DNA from: Luteibacter yeojuensis | Lineage (GTDB): Bacteria > Pseudomonadota > Gammaproteobacteria > Xanthomonadales > Rhodanobacteraceae | Length of the DNA stretch: 64,000 bases | NCBI RefSeq assembly: GCF_000964085.1 | Contig: NZ_JZRB01000006.1 | Coordinates: forward strand, 1 to 64,000 | Reading direction: 5' to 3' | Part shown: one piece after another, positions 10,081 through 19,251 of the stretch | Position numbering within the stretch: the stretch's first letter is position 1 | Layout: every line of letters begins with the position of its first letter | Notes under the pieces: model-generated | The model's database searches: none | The model's input: the letters and a program-made list of their open reading frames with translations, nothing else | Told to the model about the DNA's origin: nothing | Position numbers and translations under genes: made by a program

Positions 10081-11793
10081 TCAATACTGGTAAACGAGCT
10101 GGAAGCCGGTGGCGGGGCGCACGGTCTGCAGGGCGCGGCCGCCCTTGTCGGCCCAGCCGGCGAAGAGATCGAAGCTGACGGGCCCGGCGCTGCCGCGCAG
10201 GCCGGCGAACGCGCCGCGCAGCGTCTTGTCCGGCAGGGCCTTGATGCCGGGGCCGCCGACATGGCCGCCATCGATGCCGAGGTAGACGGCTGCGGGCCAC
10301 GCACCCAGTGGTGCGCTCAATGCGTTGCGCCAGTACCAGCCGCGTTCGCCGGCCAGCGTCTGCTCACCGTCGAAGCCGCGCACGCTGTAGCGCCCGCCAA
10401 GGCTGATGAACTCGGAGGCGTACAGCACGTCGCCGCTGCGCTGCGCGCGGAATTCGCTGGACCACTGCAACGGCACGCCGCCGGCGCGGAACGGCAGCGT
10501 GAGCGAGGCATCGAGGATGGCCAGGCGGTACTGGAACGTCGGCGAGCCCGGTGGCGGGGGCGTGGCATCGCGCTGGCCGCCCAACCAACGCACGCCCTGG
10601 CGCTGCGCGAGGCGCACATCGAGCTGGGCCGGGCCAACGAATTGCCGCTGCGCGAGGGCCAGCTCGGCGGTGGTCACATGACGCCTCTGCCCCGTGAGCT
10701 CGGTGCCCTCGATGAAGTTATGCGCCAGGCGTTTGCCCACGCGAAGCTCCAGCGCGGTCTTGCCATACGACGTGCGGTGGATGACCCGCTGCAGCGTGGC
10801 ATCGGCGGACCGCGATTTGCCACTGGAAACGAACGCCTGCTGGGAACCTTCGACCGTCTGGTGATAGTGGTAGTCATGGACGCCGACGGTGACCGAGGCG
10901 TTGCCAAGCGGCACGGTGTAGTTCGCGCTTTGCCCGCGCGTGCCGCGCCCGCGGCTGCTGCCAACATCGTGGTTGTAGCCCAGCGAGAGCACATCGTTGA
11001 TGCGCAGCGGGTTATCCAGGCCAAGCTGCACGCCGCCCTGCAGGCGGCCGGTGCCACGCGAGCCGGTATCGTCCAGCGACGCCACGACATGCCATGGCCG
11101 CGTGCGCGTGACGGACACCACCAGGTCGGATTGCCCCGCGACATCCGCAGGCGCGATATCGATGGTGACATCCTGCGACGGCACGCGCTTGAATTGCTCG
11201 AGGCCTTGCTCGATGTCGCGCAGGTTGAGCAGCGCGCCGGGCCGTGACGGCAACGCCGTGCGCCAGAACCCGCTCGCCGAGCCCGGCGCGAAGCGCACCG
11301 CGCGCACCGTGCCCGGCACGACGGTGAGCCGAAGCGCACCCGCGCGGATATCCTGTGGCGCCAGCCCGACGCGCGTGGTGACATACCCACGGCCGATGAT
11401 GAGGTCGGAGACGCGACGCACGACGAGGTTGATGCCATCGTGCCCCATGCAGCGGCCCGCGTAGCCGCGCAGGTAGCGCCGCGCGAAATCGAACGCGCGG
11501 CCGGGCGCGCCCTCGAGCACGATGGTGGTGATGCGGAAGCATTCGCGGTCCGCGGGCAGGTCGGTGCGATGGAAATCCGCGAGCGGCGCGCTGCCCAGGT
11601 GGACAGCCGGCTGGGCGCGCTGTTCGTCGCGCCACTTCGCTTCACGCTGGGTGCGTGCGCGGCGCTCCTGCGTATCGATGTCTTCCAGCACCGCCGCGCC
11701 GACGGCGGAGGGCACGCCTGCGAGTACCGCCGCGACACACGCCACGGATGCGATACCGCAGCGGGCGCCGACCTTGTTGTGCGTGTGGTTCAT
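10081..11793 (-). CDS. cdiB: two-partner secretion outer-membrane transporter (TpsB, CdiB/FhaC/ShlB family)
   Basis: A 570-residue outer-membrane protein that recognises the TPS domain of the exoprotein and exports it across the outer membrane. It has a signal peptide at residues 1-33, a linker rich in Arg/Gln, POTRA-type domains at about 85-240 (FRITTIVLEG near the start; GYVTTRVGLAPQDI), and a 16-strand barrel region from about 245 to the C-terminus. The barrel carries the diagnostic conserved motif SVRGFDGE and ends in an aromatic residue (FQLVYQY). Its length fits the family (about 560-590). It lies first in the operon, 17 bases before the exoprotein gene, the usual B-A order for secretion partners. 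Confidence 0.93.
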   Translation of the reverse strand: MNHTHNKVGARCGIASVACVAAVLAGVPSAVGAAVLEDIDTQERRARTQREAKWRDEQRAQPAVHLGSAPLADFHRTDLPADRECFRITTIVLEGAPGRAFDFARRYLRGYAGRCMGHDGINLVVRRVSDLIIGRGYVTTRVGLAPQDIRAGALRLTVVPGTVRAVRFAPGSASGFWRTALPSRPGALLNLRDIEQGLEQFKRVPSQDVTIDIAPADVAGQSDLVVSVTRTRPWHVVASLDDTGSRGTGRLQGGVQLGLDNPLRINDVLSLGYNHDVGSSRGRGTRGQSANYTVPLGNASVTVGVHDYHYHQTVEGSQQAFVSSGKSRSADATLQRVIHRTSYGKTALELRVGKRLAHNFIEGTELTGQRRHVTTAELALAQRQFVGPAQLDVRLAQRQGVRWLGGQRDATPPPPGSPTFQYRLAILDASLTLPFRAGGVPLQWSSEFRAQRSGDVLYASEFISLGGRYSVRGFDGEQTLAGERGWYWRNALSAPLGAWPAAVYLGIDGGHVGGPGIKALPDKTLRGAFAGLRGSAGPVSFDLFAGWADKGGRALQTVRPATGFQLVYQY

Positions 11794-11943
11794 AACGTCC
11801 CTGCCATGGCCACTTCAGGACGAAGTGCTTCCGAGGCAGGGAATGTTATGGGTGCCGCTGGGGCGTTGGCTTTAGAAGAATTCTGAAAAATGCGTCGGAT
11901 TTTTGCCCGACGTTTGTAGGGGAAACCCTATAAGCGAATGAGA
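11794..11943. promoter_or_regulatory. upstream region of the cdiBA-like operon
   Basis: This 150-base gap lies upstream of both the secretion operon (minus strand) and beyond the 3' end of the permease gene, so it should hold the operon promoter. It contains an AT-rich patch with GAAGAATTCTGAAAA at 11875-11889, which includes the palindrome AGAATTCT. The same 15 bases occur at 60396-60410, again upstream of minus-strand genes. No -35/-10 pair is clear enough to call. Confidence 0.35.
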
Positions 11944-13449
11944 TTATTCGTCGTTGAGCTTGCTATGCCGCGCGCCGTAAGCGAAGTAGACGATGAGACC
12001 AAGCACCATCCACACGGCGAAGCGCTCGAACGTGATCCACGGCAGGCCGTAGATCAGCGCGAGTGAAAACACGATGCCCAGCGGCGCCGTGAACCACACG
12101 GCGGGCGTGCGGAAGTTGCGCTGCAGGCCCGGCTTGCGAACACGGAGCACCAGCACCGAGGCACAGATGAGAATAAACGCACTCAGCGTGCCGATATTTA
12201 CCAGCTCCGCCACTTCGCCAATGGGCAGCAGGCCGGCGACCACGGCGGTGAACACGCCCAGGATCATGGTCGGGCGCGCCGGCGTGCCGAAGCGCGGGTG
12301 CACCTTCGAGAACCACGCGGGCAGCAGGCCGTCGCGCGACAGGGCGAACCAGATGCGCGCGGCGCCGAGCATGAAGGCGAACAGCACGCTCACCACGCCG
12401 ATGACGGCGGCCACGGCGATGATGTTGCTGATCCACGGCAGGCCGATGGCGTTGAACGCGTCGGATACCGAGGCTTCGCCGCCGAGCGAGGTGTACGGCA
12501 CGATGCCCGTGAGCACCAGCGAGACGGCGATATAAAGCACCATGGCGACGGCAAGCGACAGCAGCACGGCGCGCGGCAGGTCGCGTTGCGGGTTCTTCGC
12601 TTCCTCCGCGGCGGTGGTGAGCGTGTCGTAGCCGAACACGGCGAAGAACACGACGGAGGCGCCCGTGAGCACGCCGTGCCAGCCGAAGTGGCCCATGCCC
12701 TTGTCGTCGAACACGCGCGCGGGGATGAACGGGTGCCAGTTGGCGGTGTTGATGAAGAACGCGCCGACACCGATGACCAGCGCCACGCCGATGACCTTGA
12801 TGGTGACGATCAACGTGTTGAGCCGCGCCCCCCATTCGGTGCGCACCGAGAGCATGATGGCCACCAGCAGCGAGATGGCCGCGGCGATGATATTGAAGCG
12901 GTGCCCGTCGGTCGGGGCCGGCACGGGGTTGGCGAACGTGACGCCGAGCGAGCCCACCGCGTGCTGCCAGTAGTACTTCATGGTGTCGGCGCTCATGCTC
13001 TTCTGCGCCCACTCGGGCAGGTGCACGCCCGCCGTGGCCAGCAGCACCTGCACGTAGCCCGACCAGCCGATGGCCACCACGGCCACCACCAGGGCGTATT
13101 CCAGCAGGAGATCCCAGCCGATGATCCATGCCGCGCCCTCGCCGAGCACCGCATAGCCATAGGTGTAGGCGCTGCCGGTAACGGGGATGAGGCCGGCGAA
13201 CTCGGCGTAGCACAGCGCGGCGCAGGCGCTGCCCAGGCCCGCGATGATGAAGCTGAGCGCCACCGCGGGGCCCGCGTTCATGGCGGCCTGCTGGCCAGCC
13301 AGGACGAAGATGCCCACGCCGATGATGCCGCCGATACCGATGGCGGTGAGCTGCCACAGCCCCAACACGCGGCGGAAATCCGATCGCTTGCCTACCTCCG
13401 CCTGGAGTTGCTCGACGGATTTATGGCGAAGGAACCTGGCTAGCGACAT
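11944..13449 (-). CDS. APC-superfamily amino-acid permease
   Basis: An inner-membrane amino-acid transporter of 501 residues with about 12-14 hydrophobic segments. The N-terminal signature GIGGIIGVGIFVLAG is typical of the cationic amino-acid transporter branch (YfnA/YhdG-like) of the APC superfamily, and the sequence FGYDTLTTAAEEAKNPQRD is the conserved loop motif of the same branch. The start at 13449 (MSLARFLRHKSVEQL) matches the usual N-terminus; the longer open frame upstream runs through a repeat and is not coding. The gene stands alone between the secretion operon and a REP-like repeat. The substrate cannot be told from sequence; a branched-chain or basic amino acid is plausible. Confidence 0.88.
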   Translation of the reverse strand: MSLARFLRHKSVEQLQAEVGKRSDFRRVLGLWQLTAIGIGGIIGVGIFVLAGQQAAMNAGPAVALSFIIAGLGSACAALCYAEFAGLIPVTGSAYTYGYAVLGEGAAWIIGWDLLLEYALVVAVVAIGWSGYVQVLLATAGVHLPEWAQKSMSADTMKYYWQHAVGSLGVTFANPVPAPTDGHRFNIIAAAISLLVAIMLSVRTEWGARLNTLIVTIKVIGVALVIGVGAFFINTANWHPFIPARVFDDKGMGHFGWHGVLTGASVVFFAVFGYDTLTTAAEEAKNPQRDLPRAVLLSLAVAMVLYIAVSLVLTGIVPYTSLGGEASVSDAFNAIGLPWISNIIAVAAVIGVVSVLFAFMLGAARIWFALSRDGLLPAWFSKVHPRFGTPARPTMILGVFTAVVAGLLPIGEVAELVNIGTLSAFILICASVLVLRVRKPGLQRNFRTPAVWFTAPLGIVFSLALIYGLPWITFERFAVWMVLGLIVYFAYGARHSKLNDE

Positions 13450-13503
13450 GGGAGATCCACGGTGTGACTGATGACCGGGGATCATAGCGGCCAGCCCACC
13501 CAC

Positions 13504-13571
13504 TGTGGGAGCGCGCTTGCGCGCGATGGGGATTGTCGCGAGCACCCATCGCGCGCAAGCGCGCTCCTACA
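13504..13571. repeat. REP-like palindrome, family B, copy 1
   Basis: Inverted repeat whose left arm begins TGTGGGAGCGCGCTTGCGCG and whose right arm is its reverse complement, with a short GC-rich loop. It lies just past the 3' end of the glycerophosphodiesterase gene and before the permease gene start. Other copies are at 21266, 25054 and 53381. Confidence 0.9.
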
Positions 13572-13587
13572 AGGGGTCCTACGGGCC

Positions 13588-14685
13588 TTAGCGGTGGTCG
13601 AGGGCCCTGCGGCCCAGGGCCGGGTCGTCGGTGAAGAAGGCATCGATGCCGGTGGCGAGGTAGGCGCGGATCTCGGCCACCGAGCCCTCGTCGTTGCGGG
13701 CCGCGTCGCCCGCCCCGTCGCGGAAATCCGCCGCCAGGAAGTGGTTCTCGGGGCGGAAGGTGTACGGGTGCACCTCCAGGCCGGCCGCGTGGGCGTCGTG
13801 GACCAGGGGCGCCACGGGCGCCAGCTTCCCGTCCTTGCCCAGCGGGATGATGCTGCGGATGGAGGGGCCGATGGCATCCGCATGCCCGCGGATGGCCTTG
13901 AGCCCGGCCGGCGTCATCATCTGCGCGTAGGTGAGCGAGGGCTGGTCGGCCGGGTGCTGGTCGGCCGCGTCCATGAGCTGCAGCAGGCGGATGTTCGGGT
14001 GATCCTTCCCGAGCTTGCCGCGCAGGTACTTGAGATTACCTACCTCGAACGACTGGATCTCCACCGGCGCCGTGCGCGTATAGGCGTGGGCGGCCAGCGT
14101 GGCCAGCACCTTGTCTTCCATCGGCAGGCCCACGCCGCGGAAGTACGTCGAGTGCTTGATCTCGGGGATGATGCCCAGCACCGTGCCGCGCGCCGACGCC
14201 TCGGCGGCCACGAACTCGATCATCTCGTCGAAGGTGGGCACGGTGAACTGGCCGTCGAAGGCGGTATTGGCCTTGCGGATATCGCCCAGGCGTTCGCGGG
14301 CACGCAGCGTCTTCAGCTCGGCCAGCGTGAAATCCTCGGTGAACCACCCGGTGACCTGCATGCCGTCCACGGTCTTCGTGGTCTTTCGCGATGCGAACTC
14401 CGGGTGGTTCGCCACGTCGGTGGTGCCACCGATCTCGTTCTCGTGGCGCACCACCAGGACGCCATCCTTCGTCGACACCAGGTCGGGCTCGATGACGTCG
14501 GCCCCGTCGCGGATGGCCACCGCATACGAGGCCAGCGTGTGCTCGGGCCGCAGGGCGCTGGCGCCACGGTGGCCGATCACCCGCACTTTCGCGGCGATGG
14601 GCCGGGCATCCATGGCATCGGTGGTCATCGGCAGGGCTCCGCACATGAGGGCAAGGAAGCCGAAGGATAGCGCCGTCTTCGTCAT
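13588..14685 (-). CDS. secreted glycerophosphodiester phosphodiesterase (GlpQ-like)
   Basis: Hydrolyses glycerophosphodiesters to an alcohol and glycerol-3-phosphate, probably in the periplasm. The 365-residue protein has an N-terminal signal peptide (MTKTALSFGFLALMCGALP). The GDPD TIM barrel starts at about residue 33 with the catalytic motif VIGHRGASALRPEHT, followed by the metal-binding EPDLVSTKDG and VRHE, and later PEIKHS; it ends with DAFFTDDPALG. The length fits GlpQ (about 350). The ATG at 14685 shares its A with the TGA of the upstream TonB-receptor gene, so translation is probably coupled. This suggests that the receptor and the enzyme act on the same phosphorylated substrate or its product. 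Confidence 0.92.
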   Translation of the reverse strand: MTKTALSFGFLALMCGALPMTTDAMDARPIAAKVRVIGHRGASALRPEHTLASYAVAIRDGADVIEPDLVSTKDGVLVVRHENEIGGTTDVANHPEFASRKTTKTVDGMQVTGWFTEDFTLAELKTLRARERLGDIRKANTAFDGQFTVPTFDEMIEFVAAEASARGTVLGIIPEIKHSTYFRGVGLPMEDKVLATLAAHAYTRTAPVEIQSFEVGNLKYLRGKLGKDHPNIRLLQLMDAADQHPADQPSLTYAQMMTPAGLKAIRGHADAIGPSIRSIIPLGKDGKLAPVAPLVHDAHAAGLEVHPYTFRPENHFLAADFRDGAGDAARNDEGSVAEIRAYLATGIDAFFTDDPALGRRALDHR

Positions 14686-16976
14686 CAGAAATCCGCCGAG
14701 AGGGTCACGAAGGCCTGCCGCGGCGCGCTGGCGTGGAACGCGAGGGCACGGCCCTGCGGGTCGGTGGCCGCGAATGCGGTGAGGTTGGTGGCGTAGCGGT
14801 GGTCGGTGAGGTTGGTGATGTTCAGCGCCAGGGTCAGCGCCTTCAGCTGGCCCAGCGCGCCGAAGTCGTAGCTGCCGCCAAGGTCGAACGACGTGGCGCC
14901 GGCGACGCTTTGGTCGTTGGTATACGTGTAATAACGCTTGCCGGTGTACTTGCCGCGCAGGCTGGCCGTCCACGGGCCCGTGGTGTAGCTCACCTCGCTT
15001 GCGAACATGCGCTTGGGCGTATCCACCGTGGTCTTGTCCTTCACCGGTACCACCACGCCGTTGGCGACGTAGTTGTCATCGTACTTCGAACGGTTGAACG
15101 AGGCCGAGTTGTACCACTGGAAGCCCTGGAACGGCTTCCAGATGAAGGTGAACTCCGCGCCGCGGCTGCTCACCGAGCCGACGTTGACGAAGGCCGTGTT
15201 GCACTCGGGGCGGGTGCCCACCTCGATGCTCGGGCAGGGGTTGAGCGAGAGCAGGCGGTTGTCGAACTTTACGTCGTACATCGCCACCGAGGCTTCGTAC
15301 GATGAGCCCACGCTGCGGAAACCGCCATCGATGCTGCGCGACTGTTCCGGCTTCAGGTTGGCCTTCGTGCCGTCGAACGCCGACTGCGACACCGATTGCG
15401 GGCCACCCGCGCCACCGCCCTGGAACGCGGCGATATTCTTTGCATACGACAGGAACACTTCCTGCCCCGGCGCCAGCTTCCACGCGATGCCGGCCTGCGG
15501 CAGCAAGGCCTTCTGCGCCTTCAGCGTGCCGGTGGCATACGGGCTCTCCACGCCCGGCAGCTCGGTCGCCTTCATCGTGGTGTGCGGGCTCTTCACGCCG
15601 ATATCGACCGAGAGGCGATCGTCGAAGGCTTTGAAGCTGTCCTGCAGGTAGGCCTGCTTCGTGGTGATGGTGTAGTCCTGCGCGAACAGGCGGCGGTTGG
15701 GATCCTGCAGGTAGTAGTTATCGCTGACCGGCCCGTCGATCCAGTAGAAATTGCGCTCTACATGGTGGTCGTTCTGCTCGTACCATACGCCGCCTTCCAC
15801 GTGGTGCGCGCCGAGATCCCACGCCAGCGACGCGATGGCGCCGTTGCGGTTGATCGTGTAATTGGTGCTGCGAATGCTGATCGGCAGTTCCTGCGCGGTG
15901 CCCGGGAACGACTTCTGCCCCGGCGACCACCAGTGGCCCTGCCCCGCGTTTTCATGGTGGTACACCTGCGTGTGCAGCGTGCCGCCGTCGGCCACGGTGA
16001 AATCGCCGGCGACGTAGTACAGGTCGTCACGGCGTAGCGCGCGGCTCTGGTAGTAGGCATCGTCGATGTTGTCGACGCCGCCGCTGAAACCGCAGCGCGG
16101 ATCCTGCACGCCGCCCACGGTATACGCGGGTGCGCAATACGCCGCGGCCAGGGCGCGGTTCCAGTCCGGTGCGTAGAGGTTCCAGTCCCAGCCGAGGCCA
16201 CGGCGCAGGCCGCTTTTCGACAGGTAGGCGTAATCGGCCTGGCTGGTGCGCGAGGTATCGGCGAAGCCGGTGATGCGGTTGCCGTCGCCGAACTCGTACA
16301 CCGCCTTGCCGTTGAACTGCTTCGTCGTGGTCTTCGAGTTGGGCTGGGCCCACATGTCCGCGTCGGCTTTCACGCCCGACAGGTACATCGAGAAGCCCTT
16401 GTAGTCGCCCGTGTCGATGCGGGCATAGGTGCGGCGGTTGTGGTCGCTGCCGAAGGTCTGCGCCACTTTGCCGCCGAACTTGGTGGCCGGGTCGGCCGAG
16501 AAGTACTGGAGGGTGCCGCCGAGGTTGCTGGTCGAGGCGGTACCCAGCGCGCCGATGCCTTCGGAGAGCTCCACCGTCGACATGTTCTCGGCGATCAGGG
16601 CGCGCGAGATGTTCAGGCCGTTGTAGTTGCCGTAGGCGTTATCGCCCAGCGGCAGGCCGTCCAGCGTGTAGCCCAGGCGGGTGGTGTTGAAGCCGCGCAG
16701 GGTGATGCTCTGCGACTCCTCGTTGGCGCCGAAGGCATCGTTGGACTGGACGTTCACGCCCGGCAGCCGATTAAGGATTTTCTGAGGGCTGGTGCCCGGG
16801 GGCAGCACGGCCCGGTCCTGGGGCACGATGCGCTGCACCTGGCGCGTCTCGCCCTGGCCGATGACCGACACCGCCTCCAGGTCCTGGGTTTTCGGCGGCG
16901 GGGCGTCCTCGGCATGGGCGTGGGCGGCGACGGCGGCGGCAAGGGCCAGGAACAGGGCGGAGCGCGGGAGCTTCAT
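14685..16976 (-). CDS. TonB-dependent outer-membrane receptor
   Basis: A 763-residue receptor for energised uptake across the outer membrane. The start at 16976 gives a signal peptide (MKLPRSALFLALAAAVAAHA); the open frame upstream is not used because it covers the divergent promoter region. A TonB-box-like stretch (LEAVSVIGQG) is followed by a plug domain at about 45-165 (ILNRLPGVNVQS, ITLRGFNTTRLGYTLDGLPLG) and a barrel to the C-terminal F. It contains ENMSTVELSEGIGALG, the plug-barrel hinge region. It is the first gene of a two-gene unit with a secreted glycerophosphodiesterase and is divergent from a secreted phosphodiesterase, so a phosphate-ester or related ligand is plausible. The ligand cannot be read from the sequence. 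Confidence 0.9.
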   Translation of the reverse strand: MKLPRSALFLALAAAVAAHAHAEDAPPPKTQDLEAVSVIGQGETRQVQRIVPQDRAVLPPGTSPQKILNRLPGVNVQSNDAFGANEESQSITLRGFNTTRLGYTLDGLPLGDNAYGNYNGLNISRALIAENMSTVELSEGIGALGTASTSNLGGTLQYFSADPATKFGGKVAQTFGSDHNRRTYARIDTGDYKGFSMYLSGVKADADMWAQPNSKTTTKQFNGKAVYEFGDGNRITGFADTSRTSQADYAYLSKSGLRRGLGWDWNLYAPDWNRALAAAYCAPAYTVGGVQDPRCGFSGGVDNIDDAYYQSRALRRDDLYYVAGDFTVADGGTLHTQVYHHENAGQGHWWSPGQKSFPGTAQELPISIRSTNYTINRNGAIASLAWDLGAHHVEGGVWYEQNDHHVERNFYWIDGPVSDNYYLQDPNRRLFAQDYTITTKQAYLQDSFKAFDDRLSVDIGVKSPHTTMKATELPGVESPYATGTLKAQKALLPQAGIAWKLAPGQEVFLSYAKNIAAFQGGGAGGPQSVSQSAFDGTKANLKPEQSRSIDGGFRSVGSSYEASVAMYDVKFDNRLLSLNPCPSIEVGTRPECNTAFVNVGSVSSRGAEFTFIWKPFQGFQWYNSASFNRSKYDDNYVANGVVVPVKDKTTVDTPKRMFASEVSYTTGPWTASLRGKYTGKRYYTYTNDQSVAGATSFDLGGSYDFGALGQLKALTLALNITNLTDHRYATNLTAFAATDPQGRALAFHASAPRQAFVTLSADF

Positions 16977-17140
16977 CGACAGGGAGACTCGACGTTTAGG
17001 AAGCCGACGAGCGTGCGGGGCGCAGATGGACGTTTTTTGACGCGTCGCGGCGAATCGCCGGTTTGGTGAACCCCGTCGCACTTGGAAAAAAAGTGCAACA
17101 CTTCGCCCCAACAATGGCGAACCCCTGCACGGACCCTTCC
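16977..17140. promoter_or_regulatory. divergent promoter region between receptor and phosphodiesterase
   Basis: This 164-base intergenic region separates the divergent TonB-receptor and phosphodiesterase genes and must carry both promoters. The stretch CTTGGAAAAAAAGTGCAACA near 17081-17100 is the most AT-rich part. No operator or promoter pair is clear enough to name. Confidence 0.35.
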
Positions 17141-19069
17141 ATGTCACTGCGTACCCGCCTTGCCGCCGCCCTGCTGCTCCTCGCCGCCACCACGGAGGCC
17201 AGTGCCGCCCACCGGGTCATCGTGTTCGTGTGGGATGGCATGCGCCCCGACGCCATCAGCGAAGACGACACGCCGAACCTAGCCGCGCTGGTGAAGCAAG
17301 GCACGTTCTTCACCGATAACCACGCCACGTACCCGACGTTCACGATGGTCAACGCGTCGAGCTTCGCGACGGGCTCGTTCCCCGGCACCATCGGCTTCTT
17401 CGGCAACCGCTTCTGGGCCCCGGGTGCCAGCGGGTTCGATGCGAAGGGCGCGCCCAGCGATTTCGCGGCCCCGGTGTATACCGAGGACTACGCGGTGCTC
17501 CGCGCGCTGGACGACCACTACCACCACGACCTGCTGCAGGCGCCGACGCTGCTGGAGCGCGCCCGGAAGAACGGCCTGAAGACGGCCGTGGTGGGCAAGT
17601 CCGGCCCGGCCTTCCTGCAGGATATCCACGAAGGCGGGACCATCCTCGACGAGAACGTGGCGCTGCCGCTGGCGTTCGCGCAGAAGCTGGCGAAGGCGGG
17701 CTTCGCGTTGCCGGCCAACACCGTGCACGCATACGACGCCGGCCACTTCCACCTCGAGCCGGATAACGGCACGCCCACCGCGCAACTGCCGCTGGTGACG
17801 CTGAAGGACGGCAGCACCGCCGATGCCTCCGATGGCGCGGGTGCGCCGCCCACCGCGTCGAACGCTTATCTGATGAAGGCCTACCTTGAGTACATCCTCC
17901 CGGTGGAGAAGCCCGACGTCAGCTTCGTCTGGCTGCGCAACCCGGATTCGACCGAACACCAGTACGGCGTGGGCTCGCCCAACTTCCACCTCGCGCTGCG
18001 CGCGCAGGATGAACTACTGGGACAGTTGCAGGCGAAGCTGAAGGCGCTCGGCATGGCTGCCGATACCGACCTTGTCATCGTCTCCGACCACGCGCACAGC
18101 AACGTGGCCGGTCCGCGCGACCTGTTTCCCCTGCGCCAGATCGCCGATGGCCGCGTCGGTCGTGTCGACAGCGAGTGGGGCTTTTCCACATCGGGCGCCA
18201 TCCGCCTCGCCGATGAGATGACCCAGGCGGGCTTCACCGCGTTCGATGGCTTTGGCTGCATCTACGCGCCGGTGATGGCCGGCATCCTCGCGAATGGCAA
18301 ACCGCTGCACCCTACGCGCTACGACGACGATGGCCGCGTGTGTGGCAAGCCGGCGCCGTACACCACGCCCGCCTACAAGGTACCGGTCGACCTGCCGAAG
18401 GATGCCTTCGTCATCGCGCCGAACGGCGGCAGCGAGTACCTGTACCTGCCCTCGCACGACAAGGCGGCCATCGTGAAGGCGGTGCGTTTCCTGCAGTCGC
18501 GCGAAATGATCGGCGCCATCTTCGTCGACGCGCGCTATGGCAAGGTTCCCGGCACCCTGCCCCTGGCCACCGTGCACCTCGCCAGCAAGCGCGCGCCGGA
18601 TATCATCGCCAGCTACGATTTCGACGCCGATGCGGTGGTGCAGGGCTTCCGCGGCACGGTGTACACCAGCATGAGCAACGAGCGCGGCATGCACGGCAGC
18701 TTCAGCCCCGTGGACGTGCACAACACCCTGCTGGTAACCGGCCCCGATTTCCGCAAAAACCTGCGCAGCGAGCTGCCCAGCGGCAACGTGGACCTGGCGC
18801 CCACGCTCGCGGCGGTGCTCGGCCTCGACCTGGGCAAGGCCGACGGCCGCGTGCTGCGCGAAGCCGTGGCGGGCCGCGACGGCAACGGCCTGGCCGTGAA
18901 ACCCGTGGACGTGGCCACGGAGGCCGCCACCGGCCTGGACGTGCGCCGCGTCGACGGCACGCCCATGGGCCGCGGCACCTACCGCTTCACCCTGAAGACG
19001 AAGCAGCTGACCGATAACGGCAAGGTCTACACCTACTTCGACCAGGCCAAGGCCGAACGCACCCCCTAA
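17141..19069 (+). CDS. secreted alkaline-phosphatase-superfamily phosphodiesterase (NPP-like)
   Basis: A 642-residue exported hydrolase. I chose ATG 17141 because it gives a signal peptide (MSLRTRLAAALLLLAATTEA, cleaved near ASA). The metal-binding and catalytic core is that of type-I phosphodiesterases/nucleotide pyrophosphatases: VFVWDGMRPD near the N-terminus, a nucleophile-region Thr in HATYPTFTMVNASS, and VSDHAHSNVAG in the middle. Residues beyond about 400 include an NGGSEYLYLPSHD segment and an FRGTVYTSMSNERGMHGS stretch that resembles the C-terminal metal site. The gene is divergent from the receptor-glycerophosphodiesterase unit and precedes the cpdB-like gene, consistent with organic-phosphate scavenging. 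The exact substrate (nucleotide, phosphodiester or sulfate ester) is uncertain. Confidence 0.82.
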   Translation: MSLRTRLAAALLLLAATTEASAAHRVIVFVWDGMRPDAISEDDTPNLAALVKQGTFFTDNHATYPTFTMVNASSFATGSFPGTIGFFGNRFWAPGASGFDAKGAPSDFAAPVYTEDYAVLRALDDHYHHDLLQAPTLLERARKNGLKTAVVGKSGPAFLQDIHEGGTILDENVALPLAFAQKLAKAGFALPANTVHAYDAGHFHLEPDNGTPTAQLPLVTLKDGSTADASDGAGAPPTASNAYLMKAYLEYILPVEKPDVSFVWLRNPDSTEHQYGVGSPNFHLALRAQDELLGQLQAKLKALGMAADTDLVIVSDHAHSNVAGPRDLFPLRQIADGRVGRVDSEWGFSTSGAIRLADEMTQAGFTAFDGFGCIYAPVMAGILANGKPLHPTRYDDDGRVCGKPAPYTTPAYKVPVDLPKDAFVIAPNGGSEYLYLPSHDKAAIVKAVRFLQSREMIGAIFVDARYGKVPGTLPLATVHLASKRAPDIIASYDFDADAVVQGFRGTVYTSMSNERGMHGSFSPVDVHNTLLVTGPDFRKNLRSELPSGNVDLAPTLAAVLGLDLGKADGRVLREAVAGRDGNGLAVKPVDVATEAATGLDVRRVDGTPMGRGTYRFTLKTKQLTDNGKVYTYFDQAKAERTP

Positions 19070-19083
19070 ACCACCCGCCGAAC

Positions 19084-19179
19084 GTAGGAGCCCACCCCGT
19101 GGGCGACAGCTCCTCGCGCCACCGCTACAGGTCCAGGGGCGCCTCGCTAACGGTTGTCGCCCACGGAGTGGGCTCCTAC
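19084..19179. repeat. REP-like palindrome, family A, copy 1
   Basis: Inverted repeat with arms GTAGGAGCCCACCCCGTGGG and its near-perfect complement, separated by a longer unrelated loop of about 45 bases. It lies 15 bases after the phosphodiesterase stop and may help end its transcript. Further copies are at 33794, 41351, 42489, 44947, 45538 and 58706. Confidence 0.9.
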
Positions 19180-19251
19180 GACGAGGGGGCGGTTGTCGTC
19201 GCTTTCTGCTAGGTTGCCCCTCCCAGATCCACCGATAACCCGGACACCACC

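Noticed and set aside
10064-10300. N-terminal extension of the exoprotein reading frame
   Set aside because: The extra 79 residues lie in the transporter gene and are Arg/Pro-rich; the ATG at 10063 gives a standard signal peptide.
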